Positions 15,879 through 24,200 of a stretch of 64,000 nucleotides of DNA are shown here, one piece after another; position 1 is the stretch's first letter, and each line of letters opens with the position of its first letter. The stretch is taken from assembly GCA_017468365.1 (NCBI GenBank), contig JAFUIS010000018.1:1-64000 (forward strand). The letters run 5' to 3'. The notes under the pieces were generated by a model. That model had not been told where the DNA came from and did not search any database. It saw only the letters and a list, made by a program, of their open reading frames with translations. The DNA comes from Oscillospiraceae bacterium (GTDB lineage: Bacteria > Bacillota > Clostridia > Oscillospirales > Ruminococcaceae). The translations under genes were made by a program, and so were the position numbers.

Positions 15879-17168
15879 ATGAAGAAAATAATCTGCCTCG
15901 TGCTCATTTTCACAATGATGCTCACGGCGTGCTCAAAATGGAACGTTGAAATTGTTGACCCGACAAAACCGGTTGAAAATGAACAGGAACTTTCCGTTTC
16001 CGAAGAGGAAAACACAGATGATTCGCAAGATAACACCGAAATACCTGAAGAAGAAAAAGAACTTTATATAGAACAAATATCCTCTGAAATAATTCCCGTG
16101 GAAAAATATGAAGCCGAAGGTTTTTTCTATTCCGAAGAAGGCTATGAGGATATGGTTTTGCTTTCCGGATGGAAAGGCGCAAAATCTTTTGAAAGTACCG
16201 AAGAATTTGTGGATTACGGCTGCCTTTGGTTCTTTAATCAGGAACTTTATGAAGCAGTTGGGGAAGAAGCAATGGATGAGAAAGGCTTTTTCTTCCGCGT
16301 TCCGGAAAGACTCGGAAACAAATATCTTCTTAAATATTTTGGAGTTGATTACACCCCGGACGAAAACGTTCCGACTTTTGACCCTGAAACAGATTGCTAT
16401 GAAATGTCAACCGCCGGCGGCGGAATGCCCAACAAGCTTATAAGCTACGGTCACCCCGTCAATATTTCCGAAAACAGATTTTCAGTAAAAATGCTGCTTC
16501 TTGTATGGCAGGATGAACTTGGAAAACAGTTTGTCAGCTCCGAAATGGTTTTCGACGTTATGGAGGACGATGACGGAAAATTCCTCCGCCTTGTTTCAAA
16601 CGAAGCTTCCGAACCTTTCAGAAAAGCATCTTTTGAAATGCAGGCGCAGTCCCTCGTAAAACAGTTCCTTAAGATAATGATTAGAAAGAATATTGAAGAA
16701 AAAAGCTTTGAAGTTACGGACGATGCTGCCGCAAATTTTGTTATGCATGCGGCAATTTTTGCGGGTTCGGCAAAAAGCTTTGATATGTACACCCCGTATA
16801 TCGGTTCTTTCGGAATGGTTGAAGAATATTCATATTATCTTCCTCTTGCCGAAATCGAGCGTGCTGCTTTCGAAGTTTTCGGAATCGAAGATTTTGAATA
16901 TGATTTCGGAAGCAATTTTGAATATGATTCCGAAAACGATTGGCTTTTGACCGGCTTTGAATGGGGAATAGGAAACTTGAATGACGCAAAGGATATGGTA
17001 ACAACCGTTTCCGGAAACATCTATTCCGTCGAATTCACCCTTCTTTATTACGGAGCAAATTCCGAAGGCGACCCGGAACTTATGGAAGGCGATAGATATA
17101 TAATGGATTTTGAACTTATAGACGGCGAATTTTTAAGATATGCCGGCTTTAAAAAAGCGGCGGATTAA
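15879..17168 (+). CDS. lipoprotein, unknown function, paired with XRE regulator A
   Basis: A 429-residue lipoprotein with lipobox LTAC, then KWNVEIVDPTKP, the same segment as in the 14432 lipoprotein, and a long acidic linker (about residues 30-65). The rest is a mixed alpha/beta region with many aromatic and acidic residues (EGFFYSEEGYEDM, DFEYDFGSNFEYD). The N-terminal EGFFYS element also occurs in the smaller lipoprotein at 17681, so both belong to one expanded family. Translated directly after the XRE gene. Function unknown; envelope sensing fits the context. Confidence 0.65.
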   Translation: MKKIICLVLIFTMMLTACSKWNVEIVDPTKPVENEQELSVSEEENTDDSQDNTEIPEEEKELYIEQISSEIIPVEKYEAEGFFYSEEGYEDMVLLSGWKGAKSFESTEEFVDYGCLWFFNQELYEAVGEEAMDEKGFFFRVPERLGNKYLLKYFGVDYTPDENVPTFDPETDCYEMSTAGGGMPNKLISYGHPVNISENRFSVKMLLLVWQDELGKQFVSSEMVFDVMEDDDGKFLRLVSNEASEPFRKASFEMQAQSLVKQFLKIMIRKNIEEKSFEVTDDAAANFVMHAAIFAGSAKSFDMYTPYIGSFGMVEEYSYYLPLAEIERAAFEVFGIEDFEYDFGSNFEYDSENDWLLTGFEWGIGNLNDAKDMVTTVSGNIYSVEFTLLYYGANSEGDPELMEGDRYIMDFELIDGEFLRYAGFKKAAD

Positions 17169-17183
17169 TGCAGTTTTAAAACA

Positions 17184-17217
17184 AAAAGCGCATCTCCTTT
17201 TGGCGGTGCGCTTTTTT
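17184..17217 (+). terminator. intrinsic terminator of the second BlaI/M56 module
   Basis: The stem AAGCGCA/TGCGCTT is followed by T residues. It shares about 30 bases with the terminator at 10952-10986, including part of the preceding sequence. Confidence 0.85.
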
Positions 17218-17308
17218 GAAAAAAATATTTATATTTAATGCAACAAAATTGGATTAAATTGTAACTATATTAATATACAGATATAAATTGATATTATCAA
17301 GCAAAATG

Positions 17309-17339
17309 TGTTGACATTGTAAACATAGGGTGCTTTAAT
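17309..17339 (+). promoter_or_regulatory. promoter with BlaI-3-type operator
   Basis: TTGACA (17311-17316) and TTTAAT (17334-17339) are 17 bases apart. The dyad TGTTGAC-N3-GTAAACA (17309-17325) overlaps the -35 and differs by one base from the operator at 20751-20767 in front of blaI copy 3. Confidence 0.75.
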
Positions 17340-17461
17340 GTAATTAAATAGATATCTTAGATTAGCGGATATAAGCTTTACAGCGAAGTTCTTAAAGATT
17401 TTGAAACATCTCCGGAAGACCATCTTAGAATATGGATTGAAAAATAAAGAGGTATTACCAA

Positions 17462-17659
17462 ATGACAACAATGCTTAAAAGTTTGCGCCGGGAAAGAAAA
17501 ATGACCCAAGGGAAACTTGCAGCAATTTTTCACATCTCCCAGACGTCAGTAAGCAAATATGAAACCGGTGAAGCTGTTCCCGACCTTGAAACAGTTGTTA
17601 AAATGGCGGATTTCTTCGGAGTTTCGCTTGATGAGTTTGTTGGAAGAGAAGCAAAATAA
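17462..17659 (+). CDS. small XRE-family HTH regulator B
   Basis: A 65-residue single-domain helix-turn-helix protein, about 80 percent identical to the protein at 15673 (both have HISQTSVSKYETGEAVPDLE). GAGG precedes the start. It begins an operon with two small envelope proteins, about 120 bases after a promoter that carries a BlaI-3-type operator. It probably arose by duplication of the XRE-lipoprotein pair at 15.7-17.2 kb. Confidence 0.8.
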   Translation: MTTMLKSLRRERKMTQGKLAAIFHISQTSVSKYETGEAVPDLETVVKMADFFGVSLDEFVGREAK

Positions 17660-17680
17660 CTTTTTAAGAAAGGCATCGGA

Positions 17681-18283
17681 ATGAAAAAACTGCTTTGTAT
17701 TTTATTGGTTTTCTGTCTTGCAGGATGCTCTGTAACTGACGAAACGGATAAGACGGATATCAATGTATCAAAAATTGAATCGGAAACAGTTATTCCTTCG
17801 GAAAGTTCAGCGAGCGAAGAGGGCTTTTTTTATTCTTACGGAGAACTTGCCGGATATCTTTCCGTAAATCCGGAACTTTGCGAATTTTTTACAGATGAAA
17901 ACGGAAGAATCAGCCTTTGCGTACCCGAAAATCTTCCGGAAAAATACAAATTCAATTCTATAAAAATTCACGGCAGCTACATTACTTATAATTTTGTGAA
18001 TTTTGAAAATTCGGCGGAGATTTTTAAACTTGAATGGCCTTTTAAGGTAACCGATGCCGAAAAATTCTTACAAAATTCTCTGAATTTCACTTATTCTGAA
18101 ATTGAGGAAAGACCTGGTTCTTATGTTTCTTCTGTTTATTCAACGGAAACAGGAGAGCAGGAAGCTTTTAAAATTCTTTGGACGGAAGACGGATTCTGTT
18201 TTTCTGCGATTGTTTCCGAAGAGATTTTTGAAAATTTCAAAAACGGTACGGGTATGATTGAAAAACAGATTTTTAACCAATAA
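17681..18283 (+). CDS. small lipoprotein paired with XRE regulator B
   Basis: A 200-residue lipoprotein with signal MKKLLCILLVFCLAGC (lipobox LAGC), a short Ser/Glu linker and a compact domain beginning EGFFYSYGELAGYL. It lacks the WxVEIVxPTKP segment but shares the EGFFYS element and position with the 429-residue lipoprotein at 15879. No family recognised. It is part of the XRE-B operon, 21 bases downstream of it. Confidence 0.65.
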   Translation: MKKLLCILLVFCLAGCSVTDETDKTDINVSKIESETVIPSESSASEEGFFYSYGELAGYLSVNPELCEFFTDENGRISLCVPENLPEKYKFNSIKIHGSYITYNFVNFENSAEIFKLEWPFKVTDAEKFLQNSLNFTYSEIEERPGSYVSSVYSTETGEQEAFKILWTEDGFCFSAIVSEEIFENFKNGTGMIEKQIFNQ

Positions 18284-18313
18284 AATATTTATCAAAGGCG
18301 AAAGGAGTTTATT

Positions 18314-18595
18314 ATGAAGAAACGTATCGCTATAATTTTGGTATTGTGTTGTGTATTATTTGGTTTTTATCAAATTGCGGTAAATTTTAGGTTCTTACAA
18401 ATGCCGATTAATGAACTTCGTTTTGGAATTGATTTTTCGGAATTTTCCGGAACATATACATATGATGAACTGAGGGAAAACAACATCTTCCGTTATACAA
18501 AAATGTCGGATATGAGGAAACCATATTCTTTTTATGATCTGACAAATGAACAATCGCTCCCTTTTACCTTTTGGACTGATTTAAGTAGGAATTGA
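18314..18595 (+). CDS. small exported or membrane-anchored protein, possibly truncated
   Basis: A 93-residue protein with an N-terminal hydrophobic segment (residues 5-23) and no lipobox. It has a good ribosome binding site (AAAGGAG). No family recognised. It is the last plus-strand gene before the inverted toxin-antitoxin island, and it ends abruptly, so its 3' end may have been cut by that insertion. Probably co-transcribed with the preceding lipoprotein. Confidence 0.5.
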   Translation: MKKRIAIILVLCCVLFGFYQIAVNFRFLQMPINELRFGIDFSEFSGTYTYDELRENNIFRYTKMSDMRKPYSFYDLTNEQSLPFTFWTDLSRN

Positions 18596-18632
18596 AAACC
18601 ATCCGTCAAAATGCCGGAAATCTAAGCATAAG

Positions 18633-18675
18633 AAAAGGCACCACAGGATTCCTTGGAATCTTGTGGTGCCTTATT
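18633..18675. terminator. long bidirectional terminator hairpin
   Basis: AAGGCACCACA (18635-18645) pairs with TGTGGTGCCTT (18662-18672), with a further GATTCC/GGAATC pairing inside. It separates the lipoprotein operon (+) from the PIN gene (-). Confidence 0.8.
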
Positions 18676-18704
18676 CAATTCGATTCAGCCCGTCACCACG
18701 AGCA

Positions 18705-19166
18705 TTAGAACGCGAACTTCACTTCTCGTGCAAACCCGACAAAGTCAATGCACTCTATTTGATATGCATCGCATACATCAGGTATTTTAGGAGCTTTAAC
18801 ATCCCGAGTAGGAGCTTCCTCTGTAACAACCTTGCATTGCTCCTGTTTGGCCAATGCTATAACAAACGGGTCTGCAGAGTTTTTCTTTTTTCCACCTTCA
18901 ACCAACCCACGGTGCGAAACCAAGATGGCTCGAACTTCCTGTTGGACTGATACACTGGAAGGCAAAAAGCATTCTTTACGAGCCTTTGCCCATTTTTCCA
19001 GATCATCTCCACCTATCATGATTTCATCATAAACTTCTTGGCTGGAAATGATAGTTCCGTCCTCCATCAACTCACCAACTTTATTCCAGAGCGAAGGATA
19101 GATGTCAATAGGCTGACGTCTCTGCAAATTTATAAAGATATTGCTATCGAAAACATACTTTGCCAT
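18705..19166 (-). CDS. PIN-like protein (DUF4411 type), probable toxin
   Basis: A 153-residue protein beginning MAKYVFDSNIFINLQRR, with later acidic positions (Glu in SSQEVYDEI, Asp in NSADPFVIALA) as in PIN nucleases. The start ATG overlaps the stop of the upstream gene as TGATG, indicating translational coupling. DUF4411-type PIN proteins commonly sit next to XRE-ImmA proteins in toxin-antitoxin-like pairs. This is known context and not proof of toxicity. Codon use is less biased than that of neighbouring genes, supporting recent acquisition. Confidence 0.75.
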   Translation of the reverse strand: MAKYVFDSNIFINLQRRQPIDIYPSLWNKVGELMEDGTIISSQEVYDEIMIGGDDLEKWAKARKECFLPSSVSVQQEVRAILVSHRGLVEGGKKKNSADPFVIALAKQEQCKVVTEEAPTRDVKAPKIPDVCDAYQIECIDFVGFAREVKFAF

Positions 19167-20335
19167 CAGTAGCACCACCTTTCGATAGCTCCGAAATGTT
19201 TAATGTGCAGGCCTAAAAGATAGCCGCTGGCTTCTCTGGGGCTAAGTCTATCGGCACGGTATGCCGACATTACAGTCTTTGTATATAGCTTTCCTACCTG
19301 GCTTCCTGCATCTAAAGCAGGAGGAGGAAACCCATCCTTCTTTTTTCTGTTCTTGTAAGCTATATATTCCTCAGAATACCTGCTCAATGTATCAAAATAG
19401 GTTTTTCGGCTAATAAGGTTAATGTCCCACAATCTATGCAGAATCACTTCGCGGCTTACAGCAAAATCTCTTGCAAGAGCGCTCACATAAGCATCATCAA
19501 GCCCATATTGCTGGATACACAAAATGTTCTTATTCTGTTGTAGCCGAACAGTAGGAACCAGAGCCAATCCTGCAATCTTATTGCAGAACAGTTCCATTTG
19601 TTCAAGCTGAGCATTGTCTTGGCTCATATCATTACAAATTCCAGAGGTTCTGGTCATAATGTGAACCAGTTCATGAAACAAAGTAAAAAGCCTTGCACTC
19701 GGCTCATCCTTTCGATTCAACGCAATTATTGGAAAAGTATCATAGGCAACCGATAGTCCCCTCATTTCATCAGGTTGTATCTTTGCGGCCTGAAACACAA
19801 GGAAATCTTGCTCCTCCAATTTAGCAACACAGTAAGACAAGGCAGCTTCCGCTTTCCTAAACTTAATCTGTATATCATCGGTCAAGGATAAAAGCTTCCT
19901 AATCTGGGTTGCGAACGTTTCTTCGGTAGTATCAACCGATAGGCTTGTAGTGAACAGCTTTGGTTCTTGCTCTGCGTCACCATACAAGTCAATCATGGTA
20001 TCTCTTCGATCTTCAATGTCTCTAAGAAACCATCTTAATTCACGAGACATTTCGCCGACACCACAGTTGCCAAATGTCCTGTAGTCTACCTTTTCCAGTC
20101 GTTTTGTCTTTTTAGGAGTATCCGGCAGATAGAAATATGCAAATGGCACACGATACTGCTTTGCTAAGCTTTTGGCTTGTGGCAGAGAGGGGTACTCACT
20201 CCCATTTTCCCACGCCTCAACCTTGGTGGTATCGACTTTCAGTTTAAGTGCAATTTCCTCTATGGTGATCCTATCCAGACTACGAGCCCACTGTAATACT
20301 TCAGGCGTTACGATTGCCGGTATGCTTTTGGCCAT
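19166..20335 (-). CDS. XRE-ImmA/IrrE metalloprotease, antitoxin-like partner
   Basis: A 389-residue protein with an N-terminal helix-turn-helix (ITIEEIALKLKVDTTKVEAWE, about residues 18-38) and a C-terminal ImmA/IrrE zinc peptidase with HELVH (in FTLFHELVHIM). Such proteins act as regulators that can be cleaved or can cleave repressors. The ATG at 20335 is chosen because AAAGGAG lies 8 bases before it. Coupled by overlap to the PIN gene. The pair is a candidate type II toxin-antitoxin module inserted into the BlaI/M56 block on the opposite strand. Confidence 0.85.
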   Translation of the reverse strand: MAKSIPAIVTPEVLQWARSLDRITIEEIALKLKVDTTKVEAWENGSEYPSLPQAKSLAKQYRVPFAYFYLPDTPKKTKRLEKVDYRTFGNCGVGEMSRELRWFLRDIEDRRDTMIDLYGDAEQEPKLFTTSLSVDTTEETFATQIRKLLSLTDDIQIKFRKAEAALSYCVAKLEEQDFLVFQAAKIQPDEMRGLSVAYDTFPIIALNRKDEPSARLFTLFHELVHIMTRTSGICNDMSQDNAQLEQMELFCNKIAGLALVPTVRLQQNKNILCIQQYGLDDAYVSALARDFAVSREVILHRLWDINLISRKTYFDTLSRYSEEYIAYKNRKKKDGFPPPALDAGSQVGKLYTKTVMSAYRADRLSPREASGYLLGLHIKHFGAIERWCY

Positions 20336-20377
20336 GGTCGTCGCTCCTTTCTCAGTGGGTAATGTATATTGCAAATT

Positions 20378-20421
20378 AAGTATACAACAAACGCGGCAAC
20401 AATTCAATGTACACCCATGTA
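20378..20421 (-). promoter_or_regulatory. promoter and dyad of the ImmA-PIN operon
   Basis: On the minus strand, TTGAAT (20407-20402) and TATACT (20383-20378) are 18 bases apart. A TACA-N4-TGTA dyad (20410-20421) lies just upstream and could be the binding site of the HTH domain of the first gene. Confidence 0.5.
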
Positions 20422-20507
20422 TATTTCCTGCGGTGTATGTCCGTTGGAAAATGAAAAGAAGCAGGGTGTATTTCAACCTTGCTCCTATCGGTCAGTATTC
20501 AGTTTGT

Positions 20508-20522
20508 CAAATTGGAATTGGT
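20508..20522 (-). repeat. 15-bp repeat after stop codon, copy 1
   Basis: ACCAATTCCAATTTG (minus strand) begins two bases after the stop codon of the small gene at 20524-20724. The same 15 bases begin right after the stop of the GyrI-like gene at 33631-33645, in the same orientation relative to the gene. Confidence 0.6.
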
Positions 20523-20523
20523 C

Positions 20524-20724
20524 TTATTTTGCTTTGAACTCTATCCATTCATTATCCATAAGGACAACTACTCTGTTACCCTCAATAACAGCATAAGGAG
20601 TTCCCAAGTCTTTGTTGAAGTTTGCCTCACCATCTTTTTGAGGGATGCCGTTTTCTGTATACGAAGTGGTGTACTGAATAACACTCTCGTCTATAAAACT
20701 CTTTTTAATAATTATATCACACAA
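20524..20724 (-). CDS. small hypothetical protein, possibly a gene fragment
   Basis: A 66-residue frame with a TTG start and no good ribosome binding site. The C-terminal part (GTPYAVIEGNRVVVLMDNEWIEF) reads like a real folded protein, but I do not recognise it. It may be the 3' remnant of an acquired gene cut at a junction near 20,725, where the BlaI-3 promoter region begins. The 15-bp repeat after its stop links it to the cassette at 33 kb. Confidence 0.35.
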   Translation of the reverse strand: MCDIIIKKSFIDESVIQYTTSYTENGIPQKDGEANFNKDLGTPYAVIEGNRVVVLMDNEWIEFKAK

Positions 20725-20750
20725 CTATCTTGGAATAAATACCTGGACAG

Positions 20751-20799
20751 TGTTGACAATGTAAACATAGTGCGCTATACTGTGTTTACAAAGTAAACA
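20751..20799 (+). promoter_or_regulatory. promoter with two BlaI-3 operators (TGTTTAC-N3-GTAAACA)
   Basis: TTGACA (20753-20758) and TATACT (20776-20781) are 17 bases apart. Dyads occur at 20751-20767 (TGTTGAC-AAT-GTAAACA, overlapping the -35) and 20783-20799 (TGTTTAC-AAA-GTAAACA, perfect, over the start point). Confidence 0.85.
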
Positions 20800-20819
20800 A
20801 CATTGGAGCGTGACGCCTT

Positions 20820-21206
20820 ATGGATAATAAAAATATAAACCTTACCGAAAGCGAATGGTATGTTCTTGAATGCCTTTGGGAATCTTCTCCCAGAACCGGA
20901 AGAGAAGCAGTTGATTACCTCAAAAAACGCGTTGGCTGGAGCAGAAGTACAACTCTTACAATGCTTCGCAGAATGACCGAAAAGGAGCTTATACGCCTTG
21001 ACGAAAGCGGCGAGATGAACATGTATTATCCTCTTGTTGAAAGGGAAGCTGCCGCAAGGAAAGAAACCGAAAACTTCCTCGAAAGAATCTATAACGGAAG
21101 CCTTTCGATGCTTGTGAGCGCGTTTACTGAAAAAGAAAAACTTTCGAAGGAGGAAATCGGCGAACTCTATTCAATTTTACAAAAAGCAGAGGAGGCGCAG
21201 AAATGA
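20820..21206 (+). CDS. BlaI/MecI-family repressor 3
   Basis: A 128-residue winged-helix repressor (LTESEWYVLECLWES, RSTTLTMLRRMTEKELIR). It overlaps the following protease gene by four bases (ATGA), so the two are translationally coupled. Two TGTTTAC-N3-GTAAACA dyads cover its promoter, and a third copy stands at 17309-17325. It therefore probably controls both its own operon and the XRE-B/lipoprotein operon. Confidence 0.9.
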   Translation: MDNKNINLTESEWYVLECLWESSPRTGREAVDYLKKRVGWSRSTTLTMLRRMTEKELIRLDESGEMNMYYPLVEREAAARKETENFLERIYNGSLSMLVSAFTEKEKLSKEEIGELYSILQKAEEAQK

Positions 21207-24200
21207 CTCAATGGATAATCACATCATCCGTGCTCATCGTAATAATTGCGGTGCTCAGATTTGTTTTGCGCGGAAAGATCAGTCTTAAATTGCAGTATGC
21301 CCTTTGGGGATTGGTGCTCATAAGGCTTCTTTTGCCTTTTTCTATTTTTGAAAGCCCCGCATCAGTGCTCAACCTTCTTCAGAAAAGGGAAGAAACTGTT
21401 GCGCCTCCGGCAATTTACGAGCCTTACGAACCGGAAACAGTAACACCTGTAACTCCTGCGGTTCCGGACGAAGATATATTTATTCTTGACGATAATATTG
21501 AGCATATCGAACCCGAAACCAATATAACCGTTGATGATGAAGGATTTGTAACCGAGCCGGAAATCCGTGTTATCAGCGCAAAAGATATTCTTATCCCGGT
21601 TTGGATAGGCGGAATTGCAGTTTTCGGAACTGTTTTTGCAGTTTCAAACCTTCGTTTCAGAAAAAAACTCAAGAATACCCGTGAATATTTAAGCGAAACA
21701 AAAGCCTGGCTTCCGGTTTACAAAAGCTCTGCGGTGAAAACTCCATGTCTTTTCGGGGCTATAAAACCTGCAATTTATGTAACTGAAGAAGTTTTGAAAG
21801 ACGAAAAAACAGTTTGCCATGTTCTTGAGCACGAAACCACCCATTACCGCCACGGCGACAACGTGTGGTCGGTGCTCAGATGTTTCTGCCTTGCGCTCCA
21901 TTGGTATAATCCGCTGGTCTGGCTTGCCGCATTCCTTTCAATGCGCGATTCTGAACTTGCCTGCGACGAAGATACGATCAAAAGAATCGGCGAAGACGAA
22001 AGAATCAGCTACGGACGCACCCTTATAAACCTTACATGTGAAAAACCTGCGGTTGGAATCCTTTCTGCCGCAACCACTATGACAGGAAGCAAAAGCAGCA
22101 TTAAAGAACGCATTCTTCTTATTGCGAAAAAGCCGAAAATGCTTTGGATAACAGCGGTTCTTGTTGCGCTTATTGCTGTTTTTGCAGTTGGCTGTACTTT
22201 TACAAGTGCTGTAAATTATAACCCGAAAACTACCGACGAACCTGCAACAGAAACTTTTTCCAATGAAATCAAATTTGATTTTCCTGAAATAACCGGAAAA
22301 GTAAGAATGATAGTAACAGAAGCTTCTCCGAAGAAAATTACAACGGAAATCTTTAACGAAACTTCCGAAGATATTTATTACCGCATATCTTACAATCTTC
22401 ATTTTGAACAGAACGGTAAATGGTATATACTTCAGGAAATCAATGAAGAAAATAAGGAGATTGATTTCGGAGCAAAAATCATTGAAAGCGGAAAATCCGG
22501 CGTATGGGAAAACAATATCAAAGAGGTTTATGGAAAACTTCCGGACGGAAAATACTGTATTAACCGTATAATTAATTATGGCGAAATGGATTTTTCGGAA
22601 AACGAATTTTATGTTATCGGAACGGAATTTACCCTTGAGGACGGAAAATTTGTTGCCGAATATCCTTCCGAACTTGAAAAAACAGAATATATTCCTACGG
22701 AACAGATTTTCGTAAATTTCGCGAGTTCTTTTTTAGGAATTCCAAATGAAAAATATAGCATTGCGGATAAAGCTTTTACAGTTTTTGATTCCGAAACCGG
22801 CGAAGAAATTGAGCTTATACCGGTTTCCAAATGGAAATGGCAGGAATTTCCCTATTCCGCGGAAGAATGGAAAAACCTTTTTATAGCTACGGAAACAATT
22901 CCGTTCCCGGATATTTCGGAATACCGCAGCAGATATTACCAGCCCCTTGATGACGGAAAATTCATCGCGTCTCTTGACGGAGAACTTTGGCTTGTGGATT
23001 TGAGTCATAAAAAGCCAGGCTCCGAAGAACTTTTGGTATGGAGCATTTATGAAATTTCTCAAACGGAAACTTTGGAAAACAATAAAGCATATTGGGAATG
23101 TGCCCCGGCGATGAGTTCAAAATTGCCCTGGTTTGAATTTGAATTCGATTTTGATTTCAGTCTAATAAATGTCGGTGTTTATACGACTGAAGGACAGGGA
23201 AGCCTTTATGACATACATACAGGAGAAGATTATAATACTCTCGCTCTTAAGAACGGAGATTTTATTCGCTGGGTGCCTTATGTCGGAGATTCCGGACCGA
23301 ATTTTGCACAAAGCGCAACGGTTAATTTTGTAGTTTATCAAAACCGTGATGTTTATAATTATACACATACCGGAAGCCTTAAAATAAAACAACTTGCCAG
23401 CGAAAATGGAAAAACTCTTTACGAGGCCACTCTTATTTCCGAAAGCCTTGGCCTTTTCCAAAATGAAGAAACGGGCGGAGCAATAATTTGTATAAAGCAG
23501 GATGGGAATCCTTTTACCGAAAAAGAAAGTGATTCCGAACCGGAAATTATCGCCGATCATATTGTGGCTCTCAACCATTTTCTTACCGGAACTTACGGAG
23601 CAGAATTTGAAGAGGACAAATATGGAACTTTCCTTTTCAAAGAATATCCAAAATATATGTCGGATATCCCTGATGCTGTAACTTTTGGAAAAGTTACTTA
23701 TGGCTCGGAAGAAAAGCCAACATTTAATGGATATTATCTGGATCCTTTTGAACGTACCGTTCAGCCGATAACTAACTTCAGCACAAAACAGGAACTTGGC
23801 GATTATATCGGAAAATACCTTGCAAGAAGTTATTTTGAATACGAATATTTCTTTACTGAATATTTTGTGGAACTTGACGGCAAGCTTTACGGCGCTACAG
23901 GAAACATCGGAAACACAGGAGTTTATTACAGCGATTACAAAATCGTTTCACAGACGGAGGATAGAATAATTGCTTCTGCGCAGGTTTCGAATATGTTCGG
24001 AAGAACAGGCGAAATGGCTGAGGTTATTTTTGAAAAGCAAAACGGAAACTGGATAATTACTGCTTTTGGAACCGTAAGTAATTTTGAAGAGAAAAAAGCA
24101 AAGCAAATTTATACTTCTGAAATACATTCCGTATATCTTGAAAAAATAAATGAAAGAATAATTTCTTACCGTGACGGAACTTTTGAACCGATGGAAAATC

